Assembly (NCBI RefSeq): GCF_004343075.1
Contig: NZ_SLXP01000001.1
Coordinates: 488,474-552,473 of the forward strand
Length of the DNA: 64,000 nt
Direction of reading: 5' to 3'
Source of the DNA: Rhodovulum marinum
Lineage (GTDB): Bacteria > Pseudomonadota > Alphaproteobacteria > Rhodobacterales > Rhodobacteraceae
A program made the translations under genes and the position numbers. Positions 55,513 to 63,928 of this stretch are shown here, in pieces. How positions within the stretch are numbered: position 1 is the first letter of the stretch; the number at the start of each line of letters is the position of its first letter. Below the pieces are notes generated by a model that made no database searches, was not told the DNA's origin, and saw only the letters and a program-made list of their open reading frames with translations.

Positions 55513-55851
55513 ATGTTCGGAAAATTCGTCCTCGGCCTTTGCATCGGCGGAACCGCGCGTCATTGCCGGACCGCGTTCAACACGCCACCCCCGTTGCACA
55601 CCACGCCTTGCCCGAACATCGAGACCGAACGACGGCAGGACCGCATGATGAAACAGGCCACGCGCCCGGATTCCGGACAGACGGACATGATCGCCAAGGG
55701 CGCGCCACGATGGACCAGCGAACGCGCCGCCTTCGATTCCATGCTGTCGCGCGACAAGCCCCGCCACATCGTCGTCGTGGCCGATGGCATGTTACAGCAA
55801 ACCTCCGGACGGACGCTCCTGCGCGGGCGTGATGCCGACGATTACCATTGA
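55513..55851 (+). CDS. Small protein upstream of the NifX-like gene, function unknown
   Basis: A 112-residue frame starting at ATG 55513 with AAAGGA seven bases upstream, ending 16 bases before the NifX-like gene. The N-terminus FVLGLCIGGTARHC could be a weak membrane or signal segment; the rest is polar, ending KPRHIVVVADGMLQQTSGRTL. I do not recognise a family and the coding status is moderate; the good ribosome binding site and short spacing to the next gene support it. Confidence 0.55.
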   Translation: MFGKFVLGLCIGGTARHCRTAFNTPPPLHTTPCPNIETERRQDRMMKQATRPDSGQTDMIAKGAPRWTSERAAFDSMLSRDKPRHIVVVADGMLQQTSGRTLLRGRDADDYH

Positions 55852-55867
55852 CCCAGGGACCCCAACC

Positions 55868-56245
55868 ATGCGCATTGCCGTTGCCAGCCAGAATTTTCGC
55901 ACCGTGACCCCCCATGTGGGCAAGACCCGGCGCTTCCTTGTCTACGAGGCGCAACCCGGCCAACCCGCCCGCGAAATCGACCGGATCGACCTGCCCAAGG
56001 GCATGGCGCTGCACGATTTCCACGGCGAGGGGGATCACCCGCTGTACCACATGGAAGCGATCATCGCGGCGAGTGTCGGTGCCGGATTTTCCCGTCGCAT
56101 GGCCGCCCGGGGGATCGTGGCGGTCGCGACCGCGGAAACCGATCCGGCCCTAGCCGCGCGCGCCTTCGTCGACGGCTGCCTGGCCCCCGCTGCGCCGCAC
56201 GATCACGATCATGACCACGATGACGCCGGGTGCTGCGACCATTAG
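55868..56245 (+). CDS. NifX/NafY-family (dinitrogenase iron-molybdenum cofactor biosynthesis) protein
   Basis: A 125-residue protein of the NifB/NifX/NafY family, which in nitrogen fixation carries FeMo-co or its NifB-co precursor; many members lie outside nif clusters with unknown ligands. The fold is seen in MRIAVASQNFRTVTPHVGKTRRFLVYEA and PLYHMEAIIAASVGAGFSRRMAARGIVAVATAE. The C-terminal 17 residues are a His/Asp chain with two Cys (DHDHDHDDAGCCDH), a probable metal-binding tail. The start at 55868 (MRIAVAS) is the family-typical beginning. Confidence 0.87.
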   Translation: MRIAVASQNFRTVTPHVGKTRRFLVYEAQPGQPAREIDRIDLPKGMALHDFHGEGDHPLYHMEAIIAASVGAGFSRRMAARGIVAVATAETDPALAARAFVDGCLAPAAPHDHDHDHDDAGCCDH

Positions 56246-56261
56246 GATCGGTGTCCGACAT

Positions 56262-56292
56262 CCCCGGGGGGCCGGCACCGCCCCCCCCGGGG
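56262..56292. terminator. Strong G/C hairpin in the convergent gap
   Basis: Stem CCCCGGGGGG / CCCCCCGGGG (10 bp) with an 11-base loop between the NifX-like gene and the small membrane gene on the other strand. No clear T tract. Confidence 0.5.
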
Positions 56293-56295
56293 GCG

Positions 56296-56520
56296 CTAGT
56301 TTACGTAGCGATTGATGACCCTGGAAAACACCTTCGGGACGTCCTCGACCGTGTAGCCCGCGGGATTTCGCGACACGGCGGTGGCGATCAACCCGCCCGA
56401 GATCAGCACCATGATCGCCGCCGCCCGTGGCGCATGGCCATGGGTAAAGGCCGACAATAGCGCCGGTACGGCAAGTATTCCCACGACCACGCCGATGACG
56501 AGAAACAGGTCGGCCTGCAT
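56296..56520 (-). CDS. Small membrane protein, function unknown
   Basis: A 74-residue protein with two membrane helices (LFLVIGVVVGILAVPALLSAF and AAIMVLISGGLIATAV) and a short polar C-terminus. It lies 32 bases after the pyk stop on the same strand and may be in its operon. No family recognised. Confidence 0.65.
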   Translation of the reverse strand: MQADLFLVIGVVVGILAVPALLSAFTHGHAPRAAAIMVLISGGLIATAVSRNPAGYTVEDVPKVFSRVINRYVN

Positions 56521-56552
56521 CGACGGCCTCCGGTTGGATTGGTTTCAGGCCA

Positions 56553-57998
56553 TTATTCGGGCTCGACGTTGAAAATCAATCTTTCCTCGCAGGGCGCCAC
56601 GCGCAGGATGTTGGTCGAACCGGGGATGTTGAACGGCAGGCCCGCGATCACGATGATCCGGTCCTCGCCATCGCCATAGCCGCCCTCGCGCGCGGCCCGC
56701 GCCGCGCTGACAACGGCCATCTTGAACCGCTCGACCTTGTCATTGAAGAAACAGTTGATGCCCCAGGACAGGCACAGCCGCCGCCCCGTCGCGGCATAGG
56801 GCGTCAACGCCAGGATCGGCACGCGCGGCCGTTCGCGCGCGGTCTTGAGCGCGGTCGTGCCCGACTCGGTGAAGCAGCAGATCGCCTTGATCTCGGCGGT
56901 TTCGGCGATCTCGCGCGCGGCGGCGACGATACCGTCTGCCACCGTGGAGCGATGCGCCTGGCGGCTGGCCTCGATGATGTCGCGGTAGACCGGATCGCTC
57001 TCGACCTCGATGGCGACGTTGTCCATCGTGGTGACGGCCTCGATCGGGTATTGTCCGGCCGCCGATTCCGCCGACAGCATCACCGCATCGGCGCCCTCGT
57101 AGATTGCGGTGGCGACGTCGGACACCTCGGCCCGGGTCGGCACGGGGCTTTCGATCATGCTCTCCAGCATTTGGGTGGCCACGATCACCGGCTTGGCCGC
57201 CGCCCGGCAGGCGCGGACCAGGCGTTTTTGGATCGGCGGCACATTCTGAACCGGGATTTCCACGCCCAGGTCACCGCGCGCGACCATGATCCCGTCCGAA
57301 ACGGCAAGGATCTCGTCAAAGCATTTCACCGCCGCGGGTTTCTCGATCTTGGACAGGATCGCGGCGCGGTCGCCGACGATGCCACGCGCCTCGGTCACGT
57401 CCTCGGGGCGCTGCACGAAACTCAGCGCCACCCAGTCGATGCCGAGATCCAGCACGAAATCGAGATCGCGCCTGTCCTTGTCCGACAGCGCCGCCACCGG
57501 CAGCACGACGTCGGGCACGTTCACGCCCTTCCGGTTCGAAATCGTGCCTCCGACGACCACTTCGCAGTTCGCGAAATCGGGGCCGCATTCCTTGACCTTC
57601 AACCGGATCTTGCCGTCGTTGACCAGAAGGGTCGAGCCGGGTTCCAGCGCGGCAAAGATTTCCTTGTGGGGCAGTTGCACGCGATGCGCCTCGCCCGGTG
57701 CCGGGTCGAGGTCGAGACGGAAATCCTGGCCATCCTCAAGTTCGGCCGCGCCATTGGCGAAAACCCCGCAGCGCAGCTTGGGGCCCTGCAGGTCGGCAAG
57801 GATCGCGATCGGCCGGCCGGTATCGTTCTCGATCTGGCGAATGATCGCATGCCGGCGGGCGATCTCGTCGTGGCTGCCATGGCTCATGTTCAGGCGAAAG
57901 ACGTCGGCCCCCGCCTCGAACAGCTTGCGGATCATGTCGTAATCGTCGGACGCGGGGCCGAGGGTGGCCACTATCTTGAGGTTGCGAAGGCGTCTCAT
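56553..57998 (-). CDS. pyk: Pyruvate kinase
   Basis: A 481-residue enzyme that makes pyruvate and ATP from phosphoenolpyruvate. Features: KIVATLGPASDDYDMIRKLF at the start, RLNMSHGSHDE, ADLQGPKLR, SKIEKPAAVKCFDEIL (catalytic Lys and metal ligand Glu), MVARGDLGVEIP and MLSAESAAGQYPIEAV. The C-terminal regulatory domain is present. The start at 57998 is family-typical (MRRLRNLKIVATLG). Confidence 0.97.
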   Translation of the reverse strand: MRRLRNLKIVATLGPASDDYDMIRKLFEAGADVFRLNMSHGSHDEIARRHAIIRQIENDTGRPIAILADLQGPKLRCGVFANGAAELEDGQDFRLDLDPAPGEAHRVQLPHKEIFAALEPGSTLLVNDGKIRLKVKECGPDFANCEVVVGGTISNRKGVNVPDVVLPVAALSDKDRRDLDFVLDLGIDWVALSFVQRPEDVTEARGIVGDRAAILSKIEKPAAVKCFDEILAVSDGIMVARGDLGVEIPVQNVPPIQKRLVRACRAAAKPVIVATQMLESMIESPVPTRAEVSDVATAIYEGADAVMLSAESAAGQYPIEAVTTMDNVAIEVESDPVYRDIIEASRQAHRSTVADGIVAAAREIAETAEIKAICCFTESGTTALKTARERPRVPILALTPYAATGRRLCLSWGINCFFNDKVERFKMAVVSAARAAREGGYGDGEDRIIVIAGLPFNIPGSTNILRVAPCEERLIFNVEPE

Positions 57999-58119
57999 CC
58001 TGCCTCATCTGTTGTCTGGCGCGGCTTGCCCGAATGGCGCCGGCCGCTCCTCTTTAGGACGAAACCCGGCGAGGTGACAACTGGCGCTTGGGTCGCGTCT
58101 GTCCTATAGGGATGTTACC

Positions 58120-58878
58120 GTGAAAGATGACACCCAGATGACCTATCGGCCGTTCGAGACGATCGAGGCGGGGCGCACGTCCCGCTGGCTCGTCACCTGC
58201 GATCACGCCACCAACCTCGTGCCCGTCTCGGTGAACGGCGGGGATCTCGGCATCGCCCCCGAGGACATGGCCCGCCACATCGCGTGGGATCCCGGCGCGG
58301 CGGGCGTCGCGCAGCGGCTGGCCCAGGTGCTGAACGCGCCGTTGACCATGACGCGCTTCTCGCGGCTGGTGATCGACCCGAACCGCGGCGCGGACGACCC
58401 GACACTGGTGATGCGGCTGTATGACGGGACGGTGATCCCGGCCAATCGCGGCATTGACGATGCCGAGATCGAACGCCGATTGGATGCCTTCTGGCGGCCC
58501 TATGACGCGGAACTGGCGCGGCTTGTGACGCGGCGGCCGGACACCGTGTTCGTGTCGGTCCACAGCTTCACGCCCCGGCTGAACGGCCGCGGCGACCGGC
58601 CCTGGCAGATCGGCATCCTGCATGCCGCCGACGACCGGCTGGCGCGGCCGCTGATCGACCGGCTTCGGCGCGAACCCGACCTGTGCGTGGGCGAGAACGA
58701 GCCCTATGGCGGCCACCTGCCCGGTGACGCTGTCGACCGCCACGCCATCGCGCATGGCGTGCCCAACGTGCTGATCGAGCTACGCAACGACGTGATCGCG
58801 ACCAAAGAGGACCAGGACGCCTGGGCCGACCGGCTGGCACCGATCCTGGAGGAGGCGCTGGCCGAAACCGGCCTGTAG
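58120..58878 (+). CDS. N-formylglutamate amidohydrolase family protein
   Basis: A 252-residue hydrolase of the N-formylglutamate amidohydrolase (HutG) family. The zinc-binding region includes LVTCDHATNLVP, then SVHSFTPRLNG and NEPYGGHLPGDAVDRHAI. The start is GTG at 58120, with AGGGA seven bases upstream; ATG at 58138 is an alternative. No histidine-utilisation genes are next to it, so the exact substrate may differ. Confidence 0.88.
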   Translation: MKDDTQMTYRPFETIEAGRTSRWLVTCDHATNLVPVSVNGGDLGIAPEDMARHIAWDPGAAGVAQRLAQVLNAPLTMTRFSRLVIDPNRGADDPTLVMRLYDGTVIPANRGIDDAEIERRLDAFWRPYDAELARLVTRRPDTVFVSVHSFTPRLNGRGDRPWQIGILHAADDRLARPLIDRLRREPDLCVGENEPYGGHLPGDAVDRHAIAHGVPNVLIELRNDVIATKEDQDAWADRLAPILEEALAETGL

Positions 58879-58893
58879 ATGGGAGGGGAAAAC

Positions 58894-59211
58894 ATGGATG
58901 ACGCGACCCGCACCGAGATCGAGGCAGCGGCCTTCCGCAGGCTGCGCCAGCACCTGATGGACGACCGGCCGGACGTTCAGAACATCGACCTGATGAACCT
59001 GGCCGGGTTCTGCCGCAACTGCCTGTCGCGCTGGATGCAGGAAGCTGCCGCCGAGCACGGCATCGAGATGTCGAAAGAGGCCGCGCGCGAGGCGTTCTAC
59101 GGAATGCCCTATGACGACTGGAAGGCCGCGCACCAGACCGAGGCCAGCCCCGAGAAGCAGGCCGCCTTCGACACGGCCTTCGCCGAGAACGTGGGCCAGC
59201 ACAAGGGGTAA
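58894..59211 (+). CDS. DUF1244 family protein
   Basis: A 105-residue helical protein with the family core RRLRQHLMDDRPDVQNIDLMNLAGFCRNCLSRWM and EAREAFYGMPYDDWKA. The C-x2-C pair in FCRNC suggests metal binding or a redox site. The start at 58894 has GGGAGGGG upstream. It lies 15 bases after the amidohydrolase gene, likely co-transcribed. No function is known to me. Confidence 0.88.
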   Translation: MDDATRTEIEAAAFRRLRQHLMDDRPDVQNIDLMNLAGFCRNCLSRWMQEAAAEHGIEMSKEAAREAFYGMPYDDWKAAHQTEASPEKQAAFDTAFAENVGQHKG

Positions 59212-59349
59212 CGGGGCGCGCCGGAATGCCCTCTCGCTCCGGCGCGGAATGAGAGTAGAGTGCGGCGCGACTCGACCACGCCACGCGGCCCGTCAGCGGC
59301 CGCCCGCCAGCAGGGCGAGTCCGTTCGCCCATTACCCGGTGAAAGCGCC

Positions 59350-60996
59350 ATGACGCCCGCCCAAACGCCTTTGGTCCAGTTCACGCCGAAGATCCTGACC
59401 GTTCTTGCCGAAGGCTACGGCTTGCGCGCCTTCCGTGCCGACATCGTGGCGGGGCTGACCGTGGCCGTGGTCGCCCTGCCGCTGTCGCTGGCCATCGCCA
59501 TCGCCTCGGGCGTGCCGCCCGACCGCGGGCTGATCACAGCCATTATCGGCGGGTTCCTCGTTTCGCTTCTCGGCGGCAGCCGCTACCAGATCGGCGGCCC
59601 GGCCGGCGCCTTCATCGTGCTGGTCATGGCCACCGTTCAACGCCACGGGCTGGACGGGCTGATGCTGGCCACCTTCCTGTCGGGGGTGATGCTGCTCGCC
59701 CTGGGGGCGCTGCGGCTGGGCGGGTTCGTGAAATATATCCCCTACCCGGTGACCGTGGGCTTTACCGCCGGGATCGGCGCGATCATCCTGGCCAGCCAGA
59801 TGCGCCCCTTCCTGGGGCTGACACTCGACGGGGCGGAACCGGGGCCGTTCCTGGAAAAACTGCCCGTGCTGTGGGCCGCGCTGCCCACCCTAAGCCCGCT
59901 GAACCTGGCCCTGGGGATCGGCACCTTCGGCCTGATCCTCGCACAGCGCCGCTATGCGCCACGCTTCCCGGGCATGCTGGCCGCGATCGCGCTGGCGGGG
60001 TTCACCGTGTGGCTGTTGGGCCTCGACGTGCCGACCATCGGGTCGGCCTATGGCGGCATCGCACAGGGGTTGCCCGCGCCTGCCCTTCCGGATTTCTCGC
60101 TGGAGAAGGTACAGGCCGTGCTGCCGGACGCGCTGGCCTTCACGCTTTTGGGCGCCATCGAGTCGCTCTTGTCGGCGGTGGTGGCGGACTCGATGACCGG
60201 GCGGCGGCATCGCTCGAACGCGGAACTGATCGGGCAAGGCATCGCCAACATGGGCGCGGCGTGCTTTGGCGGGTTCTGCGTGACCGGGACAATCGCGCGG
60301 ACCGCGACCAACGTGCGGGCCGGGGCGCACGGCCCGGCTGCTGGGATGATCCACGCGCTGGCGCTGCTGGCCATCGTGCTGCTGCTGGCCCCCCTCGCCA
60401 GCGCGATCCCGTTGGCAGCGCTGGCCGGCGTGCTGGTCTCGGTCGCGCTGCACATGATCGACATCAAGGCCATCGTGACACTGGCCCGCACCGCGCGGGC
60501 CGAGGCAGTGGTTCTGATCGCGACGCTGGTTACAACCGTTCTGCGCGACCTGACCGAGGCGATCATCCTGGGCCTGGCACTGGGCGCCCTGGTCTTCCTG
60601 CATCGCATGGCGCAGATGAGCGGGGTCGACGCGATGCTGGACGAGGCCGACACCGCCCCCCGCCCCGAAGACCGCGGCGAGACGCGCCAGACCGTCGTGC
60701 TGCGGCTGACGGGGGCGTATTTCTTCGGCTCGGCCCCGGTGATCGAAAGCGTGCTGGACAGGATCGTGGCACGCCCCCGGCACCTGATCCTCGATCTCGC
60801 AGACGTGCCGTTGCTGGACATGACGGGCGCGCACAGCCTGACCGGGTTCATCCGCAAGGCGCTGGGGCTGGGCATGGCGGTCACGCTGGCCGCGCCGCGC
60901 CCGCAGCACCTGCAAATGCTGCGCGCCGCGGGCCTGCCGTCCGAAACGGCCACGGCGCCGGACACGGCGCAGGCGCGAGAGATGGGACCGGTCTAA
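59350..60996 (+). CDS. SulP-family anion transporter with STAS domain
   Basis: A 548-residue transporter. About eleven to twelve helices are followed by a cytoplasmic STAS domain (TVVLRLTGAYFFGSAPVIESV, then LILDLADVPLLDMTGAHSL with the typical Asp-Met-Thr-Gly loop). The SulP signature is near AGLTVAVVALPLSLAIAIASGVPPDRGL, and GGPAGAFIVLV follows. The substrate could be sulfate, bicarbonate or another anion. The start at 59350 was chosen because the family begins just before the first helix. Confidence 0.92.
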   Translation: MTPAQTPLVQFTPKILTVLAEGYGLRAFRADIVAGLTVAVVALPLSLAIAIASGVPPDRGLITAIIGGFLVSLLGGSRYQIGGPAGAFIVLVMATVQRHGLDGLMLATFLSGVMLLALGALRLGGFVKYIPYPVTVGFTAGIGAIILASQMRPFLGLTLDGAEPGPFLEKLPVLWAALPTLSPLNLALGIGTFGLILAQRRYAPRFPGMLAAIALAGFTVWLLGLDVPTIGSAYGGIAQGLPAPALPDFSLEKVQAVLPDALAFTLLGAIESLLSAVVADSMTGRRHRSNAELIGQGIANMGAACFGGFCVTGTIARTATNVRAGAHGPAAGMIHALALLAIVLLLAPLASAIPLAALAGVLVSVALHMIDIKAIVTLARTARAEAVVLIATLVTTVLRDLTEAIILGLALGALVFLHRMAQMSGVDAMLDEADTAPRPEDRGETRQTVVLRLTGAYFFGSAPVIESVLDRIVARPRHLILDLADVPLLDMTGAHSLTGFIRKALGLGMAVTLAAPRPQHLQMLRAAGLPSETATAPDTAQAREMGPV

Positions 60997-61064
60997 GCGC
61001 GCGATTTCGTCAGGCAGCGGATGCGCCGGAAAAACAATCGCCGCGCGCCTTGACCGGACCCGGG

Positions 61065-61925
61065 CTAGATCGCCGCCTTGCGGCTTTCGTCGATATAGAT
61101 TTCCCGCAACCGCCGCGCCACGGCGCCCGGCGTGCCGTCGCCCAGCGAAACGCCGTCGATGGCAACCACCGGCGTCACGAAAGTCGAGGCCGAGGTGACA
61201 AAAGCCTCGTCTGCGGCCTTGGCTTCTTCGATGGTGAAGGGCCGTTCCTCGATTTCCATCTGGGACTCGCGCGCGAATTTAAGCACCGCCGCCCGCGTGA
61301 TCCCGTGCAGGATCTCGGTGCCCAGGTGGCGGGTGATGATCTTGTTGCCTTTCACGATATAGGCGTTGTTCGAGGTCCCCTCGGTCACCACGCCATCCTC
61401 GACCATCCACGCGTCATCGGCACCGGCCTTCTTGGCCATCATCTTGCCCATGGACGGGTAAAGCAACTGCACCGTCTTGATGTCGCGCCGGCCCCAGCGG
61501 ATGTCGTCGATCGAGATCACGCGAATACCCGTCCGCGCCGCGGCGCTGTCGATCAGGCCCTTGGACTGGGTGAACAGCACCAGCGTCGAGGGCGTCTTGT
61601 CAGGGTCGGGAAAGACGAAGTCGCGATCGGCCGCGGCACCCCGGGTGATCTGCAGATAGACCATCCCTTCCGTGACGCCGTTGCGTTCCACCAGTTCGCG
61701 ATGGATCGCCAGCAACTCGTCCATCGTGACCGGCGACGCCATGTCCAGCTCCCTGAGCGACCGCTCCAGCCGTGCGGCATGGCCGTGGAAATCCAGCAGC
61801 TTGCCATCCAGAACGCTGGTCACCTCATAGACCCCGTCGGCGAACAGGAAGCCGCGGTCGAAAACCGAAACCCGGGCCTCTTCCTCGGGGACATAGGCGC
61901 CGTTGACATAGACGGTGCGGCTCAT
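61065..61925 (-). CDS. dat: D-amino-acid transaminase
   Basis: A 286-residue PLP-dependent class IV aminotransferase. The catalytic Lys150 is in RRDIKTVQLLYPSM; FDRGFLFADGVYEV, the arginine-rich YLQITRGAAADRDF and EGTSNNAYIVKG are typical of D-alanine transaminase. It makes D-glutamate or D-alanine reversibly. It follows the dgcA gene in the same direction by 26 bases. Confidence 0.92.
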   Translation of the reverse strand: MSRTVYVNGAYVPEEEARVSVFDRGFLFADGVYEVTSVLDGKLLDFHGHAARLERSLRELDMASPVTMDELLAIHRELVERNGVTEGMVYLQITRGAAADRDFVFPDPDKTPSTLVLFTQSKGLIDSAAARTGIRVISIDDIRWGRRDIKTVQLLYPSMGKMMAKKAGADDAWMVEDGVVTEGTSNNAYIVKGNKIITRHLGTEILHGITRAAVLKFARESQMEIEERPFTIEEAKAADEAFVTSASTFVTPVVAIDGVSLGDGTPGAVARRLREIYIDESRKAAI

Positions 61926-61951
61926 CGCGATGGTCCTTTCCTTCTCGGGCG

Positions 61952-62917
61952 CTAGCCCCAGAGCAGGGCCGCGGGCGGGTGCACGCCAGCCGCGTCATAG
62001 CGCAGCGGGTTGGGGCGGTCTTCGGCCAGAAGCAGCGGCGCGTCAAGATCCGTGACCGCCGCGCCCTGCGCGACCAGCACCGCGGGCGCCATGGCCAGAC
62101 TCGATCCCACCATGCAGCCCACCATGATGCCGAACCCCTGGGCTTTCGCCGCCTTTTTCAACGCCAGCGCTTCGGTCAGCCCGCCGGTCTTGTCCAGCTT
62201 TATGTTGACCATGTCATACTTGCCCTTGAGCGCGGGCAGCGAGGCGCGGTCGTGACAGGATTCGTCCGCGCAGACCGGCAGGGGGCGTTCGATCTCGGCC
62301 AGCATGTCGTCGGCATCGGCCGGCAGCGGCTGTTCGACCAGGTCCACCCCGAGACGGACCAGGTGGGGGGCAAGCTCGGCATAAATCTCGGCGGTCCAGC
62401 CCTCGTTTGCATCGACGATCAACCGGGATTTCGGCGCCCCCTCGCGCACTGCCTCCAGCCGCGGCATGTCGTCGGGCGTCCCCAGCTTGATCTTGAGCAG
62501 CGGGCGATGGGCGTGTTTCGCCGCCGCCGCGCGCATGTTCTCGGGCGTGTCCAGCGACAGCGTGTATGCGGTGACCACGGGCTTGGGCTTGGGCAAACCG
62601 GCCAATTGCCAAACCCGCCTGTCCGCCCGCTTGGCCGCAAGATCCCACAGCGCGCAATCGACGGCGTTGCGCGCTGCCCCCGCGGGCAAAAGCGCCTGCA
62701 GGTCCGCGCGGGATACCTTGTCCGGCAAGCCCTCGATCTGGGCGGTGACGCTCTCGACCGTTTCGCCGTAGCGGGCGTAGGGCACGCATTCGCCCCAGCA
62801 GGCCGCGCCGTTGGCCATGAGTCGCACGGTCAGCACCCGCGCCTCGGTGCGCGAGCCGCGGGAAATGGTGAATGCCTCTTTCAGGCGAAAACTTTCGGGG
62901 GTGACGGTGATTTCCAT
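61952..62917 (-). CDS. dgcA: Enolase-superfamily racemase/epimerase (DgcA-like; dipeptide epimerase family)
   Basis: A 321-residue enolase-superfamily enzyme. The acid/base Lys pair is in LLKIKLGTP and NIKLDKTGG; metal ligands are in VDANEGW, VEQPLP and ADESCHD. By family it could be an L-Ala-D/L-Glu epimerase of cell-wall recycling. Next to dgcN it fits the DgcA type, which racemises N-acetyl-D-glutamate in the D-glutamate catabolic pathway described in marine proteobacteria. Which of the two roles applies cannot be told from sequence alone. Confidence 0.88.
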   Translation of the reverse strand: MEITVTPESFRLKEAFTISRGSRTEARVLTVRLMANGAACWGECVPYARYGETVESVTAQIEGLPDKVSRADLQALLPAGAARNAVDCALWDLAAKRADRRVWQLAGLPKPKPVVTAYTLSLDTPENMRAAAAKHAHRPLLKIKLGTPDDMPRLEAVREGAPKSRLIVDANEGWTAEIYAELAPHLVRLGVDLVEQPLPADADDMLAEIERPLPVCADESCHDRASLPALKGKYDMVNIKLDKTGGLTEALALKKAAKAQGFGIMVGCMVGSSLAMAPAVLVAQGAAVTDLDAPLLLAEDRPNPLRYDAAGVHPPAALLWG

Positions 62918-62926
62918 GACGCCAGA

Positions 62927-63928
62927 CTAGACCGCCGCCAGCGCATCCACCAGACGTCCCGCGCCCTGCCGGAACGGGTCGACCGTCGGCAGCCCCATCC
63001 GTGCCTCGATCTCGGCAAGACAGGCCATCGCCGCGTCCTCGTCCATCGCCGCGGTGTTCACTGAAACGCCGACCACCTGAACATCCGGGTTCGCCACGCG
63101 GGCGACCGTCAGCGACAGGTCGCGCAGCGCCTCCAGCGAAGGCAGCGCGTAGTCGGGCAGACCCCGCATGTGCGGCCGCGTCGGTTCGTGGGACAGGATC
63201 AGCGCATCCGGTTGCCCGCCATGAATCAGCGCCAGGGTCACGCCGGAATAGGAAACGTGGAACAGGCTGCCCTGCCCCTCGATCAGGTCCCAGTGGTCGG
63301 GGTCGTTGTCGGGCGTCAGCCATTCGACCGCGCCGGCCATGAAATCGGCGACCACCGCGTCCAGCGGCACGCCGTCGCCGGTGATCAGGATCCCGGTCTG
63401 CCCGGTGGGGCGGAACGTGGCCTTCATGCCACGCGCCTGCATCTCGCGATCCATCGCAAGCGCGGTATACATCTTGCCGACCGAACAATCGGTCCCCACG
63501 GCGAGACAGCGCTTGCCGGTCCGCCGCTTGCCGTTGGCGATGGGATACTTCACCTCGGGGACGCGCACATCGTGCAGGGCCCGGCCCGTCGCTTCGGCCA
63601 CCGCCACCAGGTCGGGTTCGTCGCGCAAGAGGTTGTGCAAACCGCTGGCCAGGTCGAACCCCTCTTCCAGCGCGTTCACCAGCACCTTTTTCCACGCCGG
63701 GCTGATGACACCGCCACGGTTGGCCACCCCGATCACCAGGGTTTTCGCCCCCGCCGCCCTCGCCTCTTCCAATGTCATGTCGGGCAGACGCAGATCCGCC
63801 TTGCAGCCCTCCATGCGGAACTGGCCCAGCGCATTCTCGGGGCGCCAGTCCTTGATGCCTTGGGCCACCTTCGCGGCCAGCGGGTCGGGCGCATCGCCCA
63901 GGAACAGCAGATAGGGGGTTTCGATCAT
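62927..63928 (-). CDS. dgcN: DgcN family protein (DUF1611), D-glutamate N-acetyltransferase
   Basis: A 333-residue protein of the DUF1611 family. A P-loop-like VGTDCSVGKMYTALAMDREM is followed by FRPTGQTGILITGDGVPLDAVVADF and IEGQGSLFHVSYSGVTLALIHG. In the described D-glutamate pathway DgcN acetylates D-glutamate before DgcA acts. It starts the dgcN-dgcA-dat operon (9 bases to dgcA). The family was formerly annotated as NAD-dependent epimerase-like, so older databases may differ. Confidence 0.85.
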   Translation of the reverse strand: MIETPYLLFLGDAPDPLAAKVAQGIKDWRPENALGQFRMEGCKADLRLPDMTLEEARAAGAKTLVIGVANRGGVISPAWKKVLVNALEEGFDLASGLHNLLRDEPDLVAVAEATGRALHDVRVPEVKYPIANGKRRTGKRCLAVGTDCSVGKMYTALAMDREMQARGMKATFRPTGQTGILITGDGVPLDAVVADFMAGAVEWLTPDNDPDHWDLIEGQGSLFHVSYSGVTLALIHGGQPDALILSHEPTRPHMRGLPDYALPSLEALRDLSLTVARVANPDVQVVGVSVNTAAMDEDAAMACLAEIEARMGLPTVDPFRQGAGRLVDALAAV

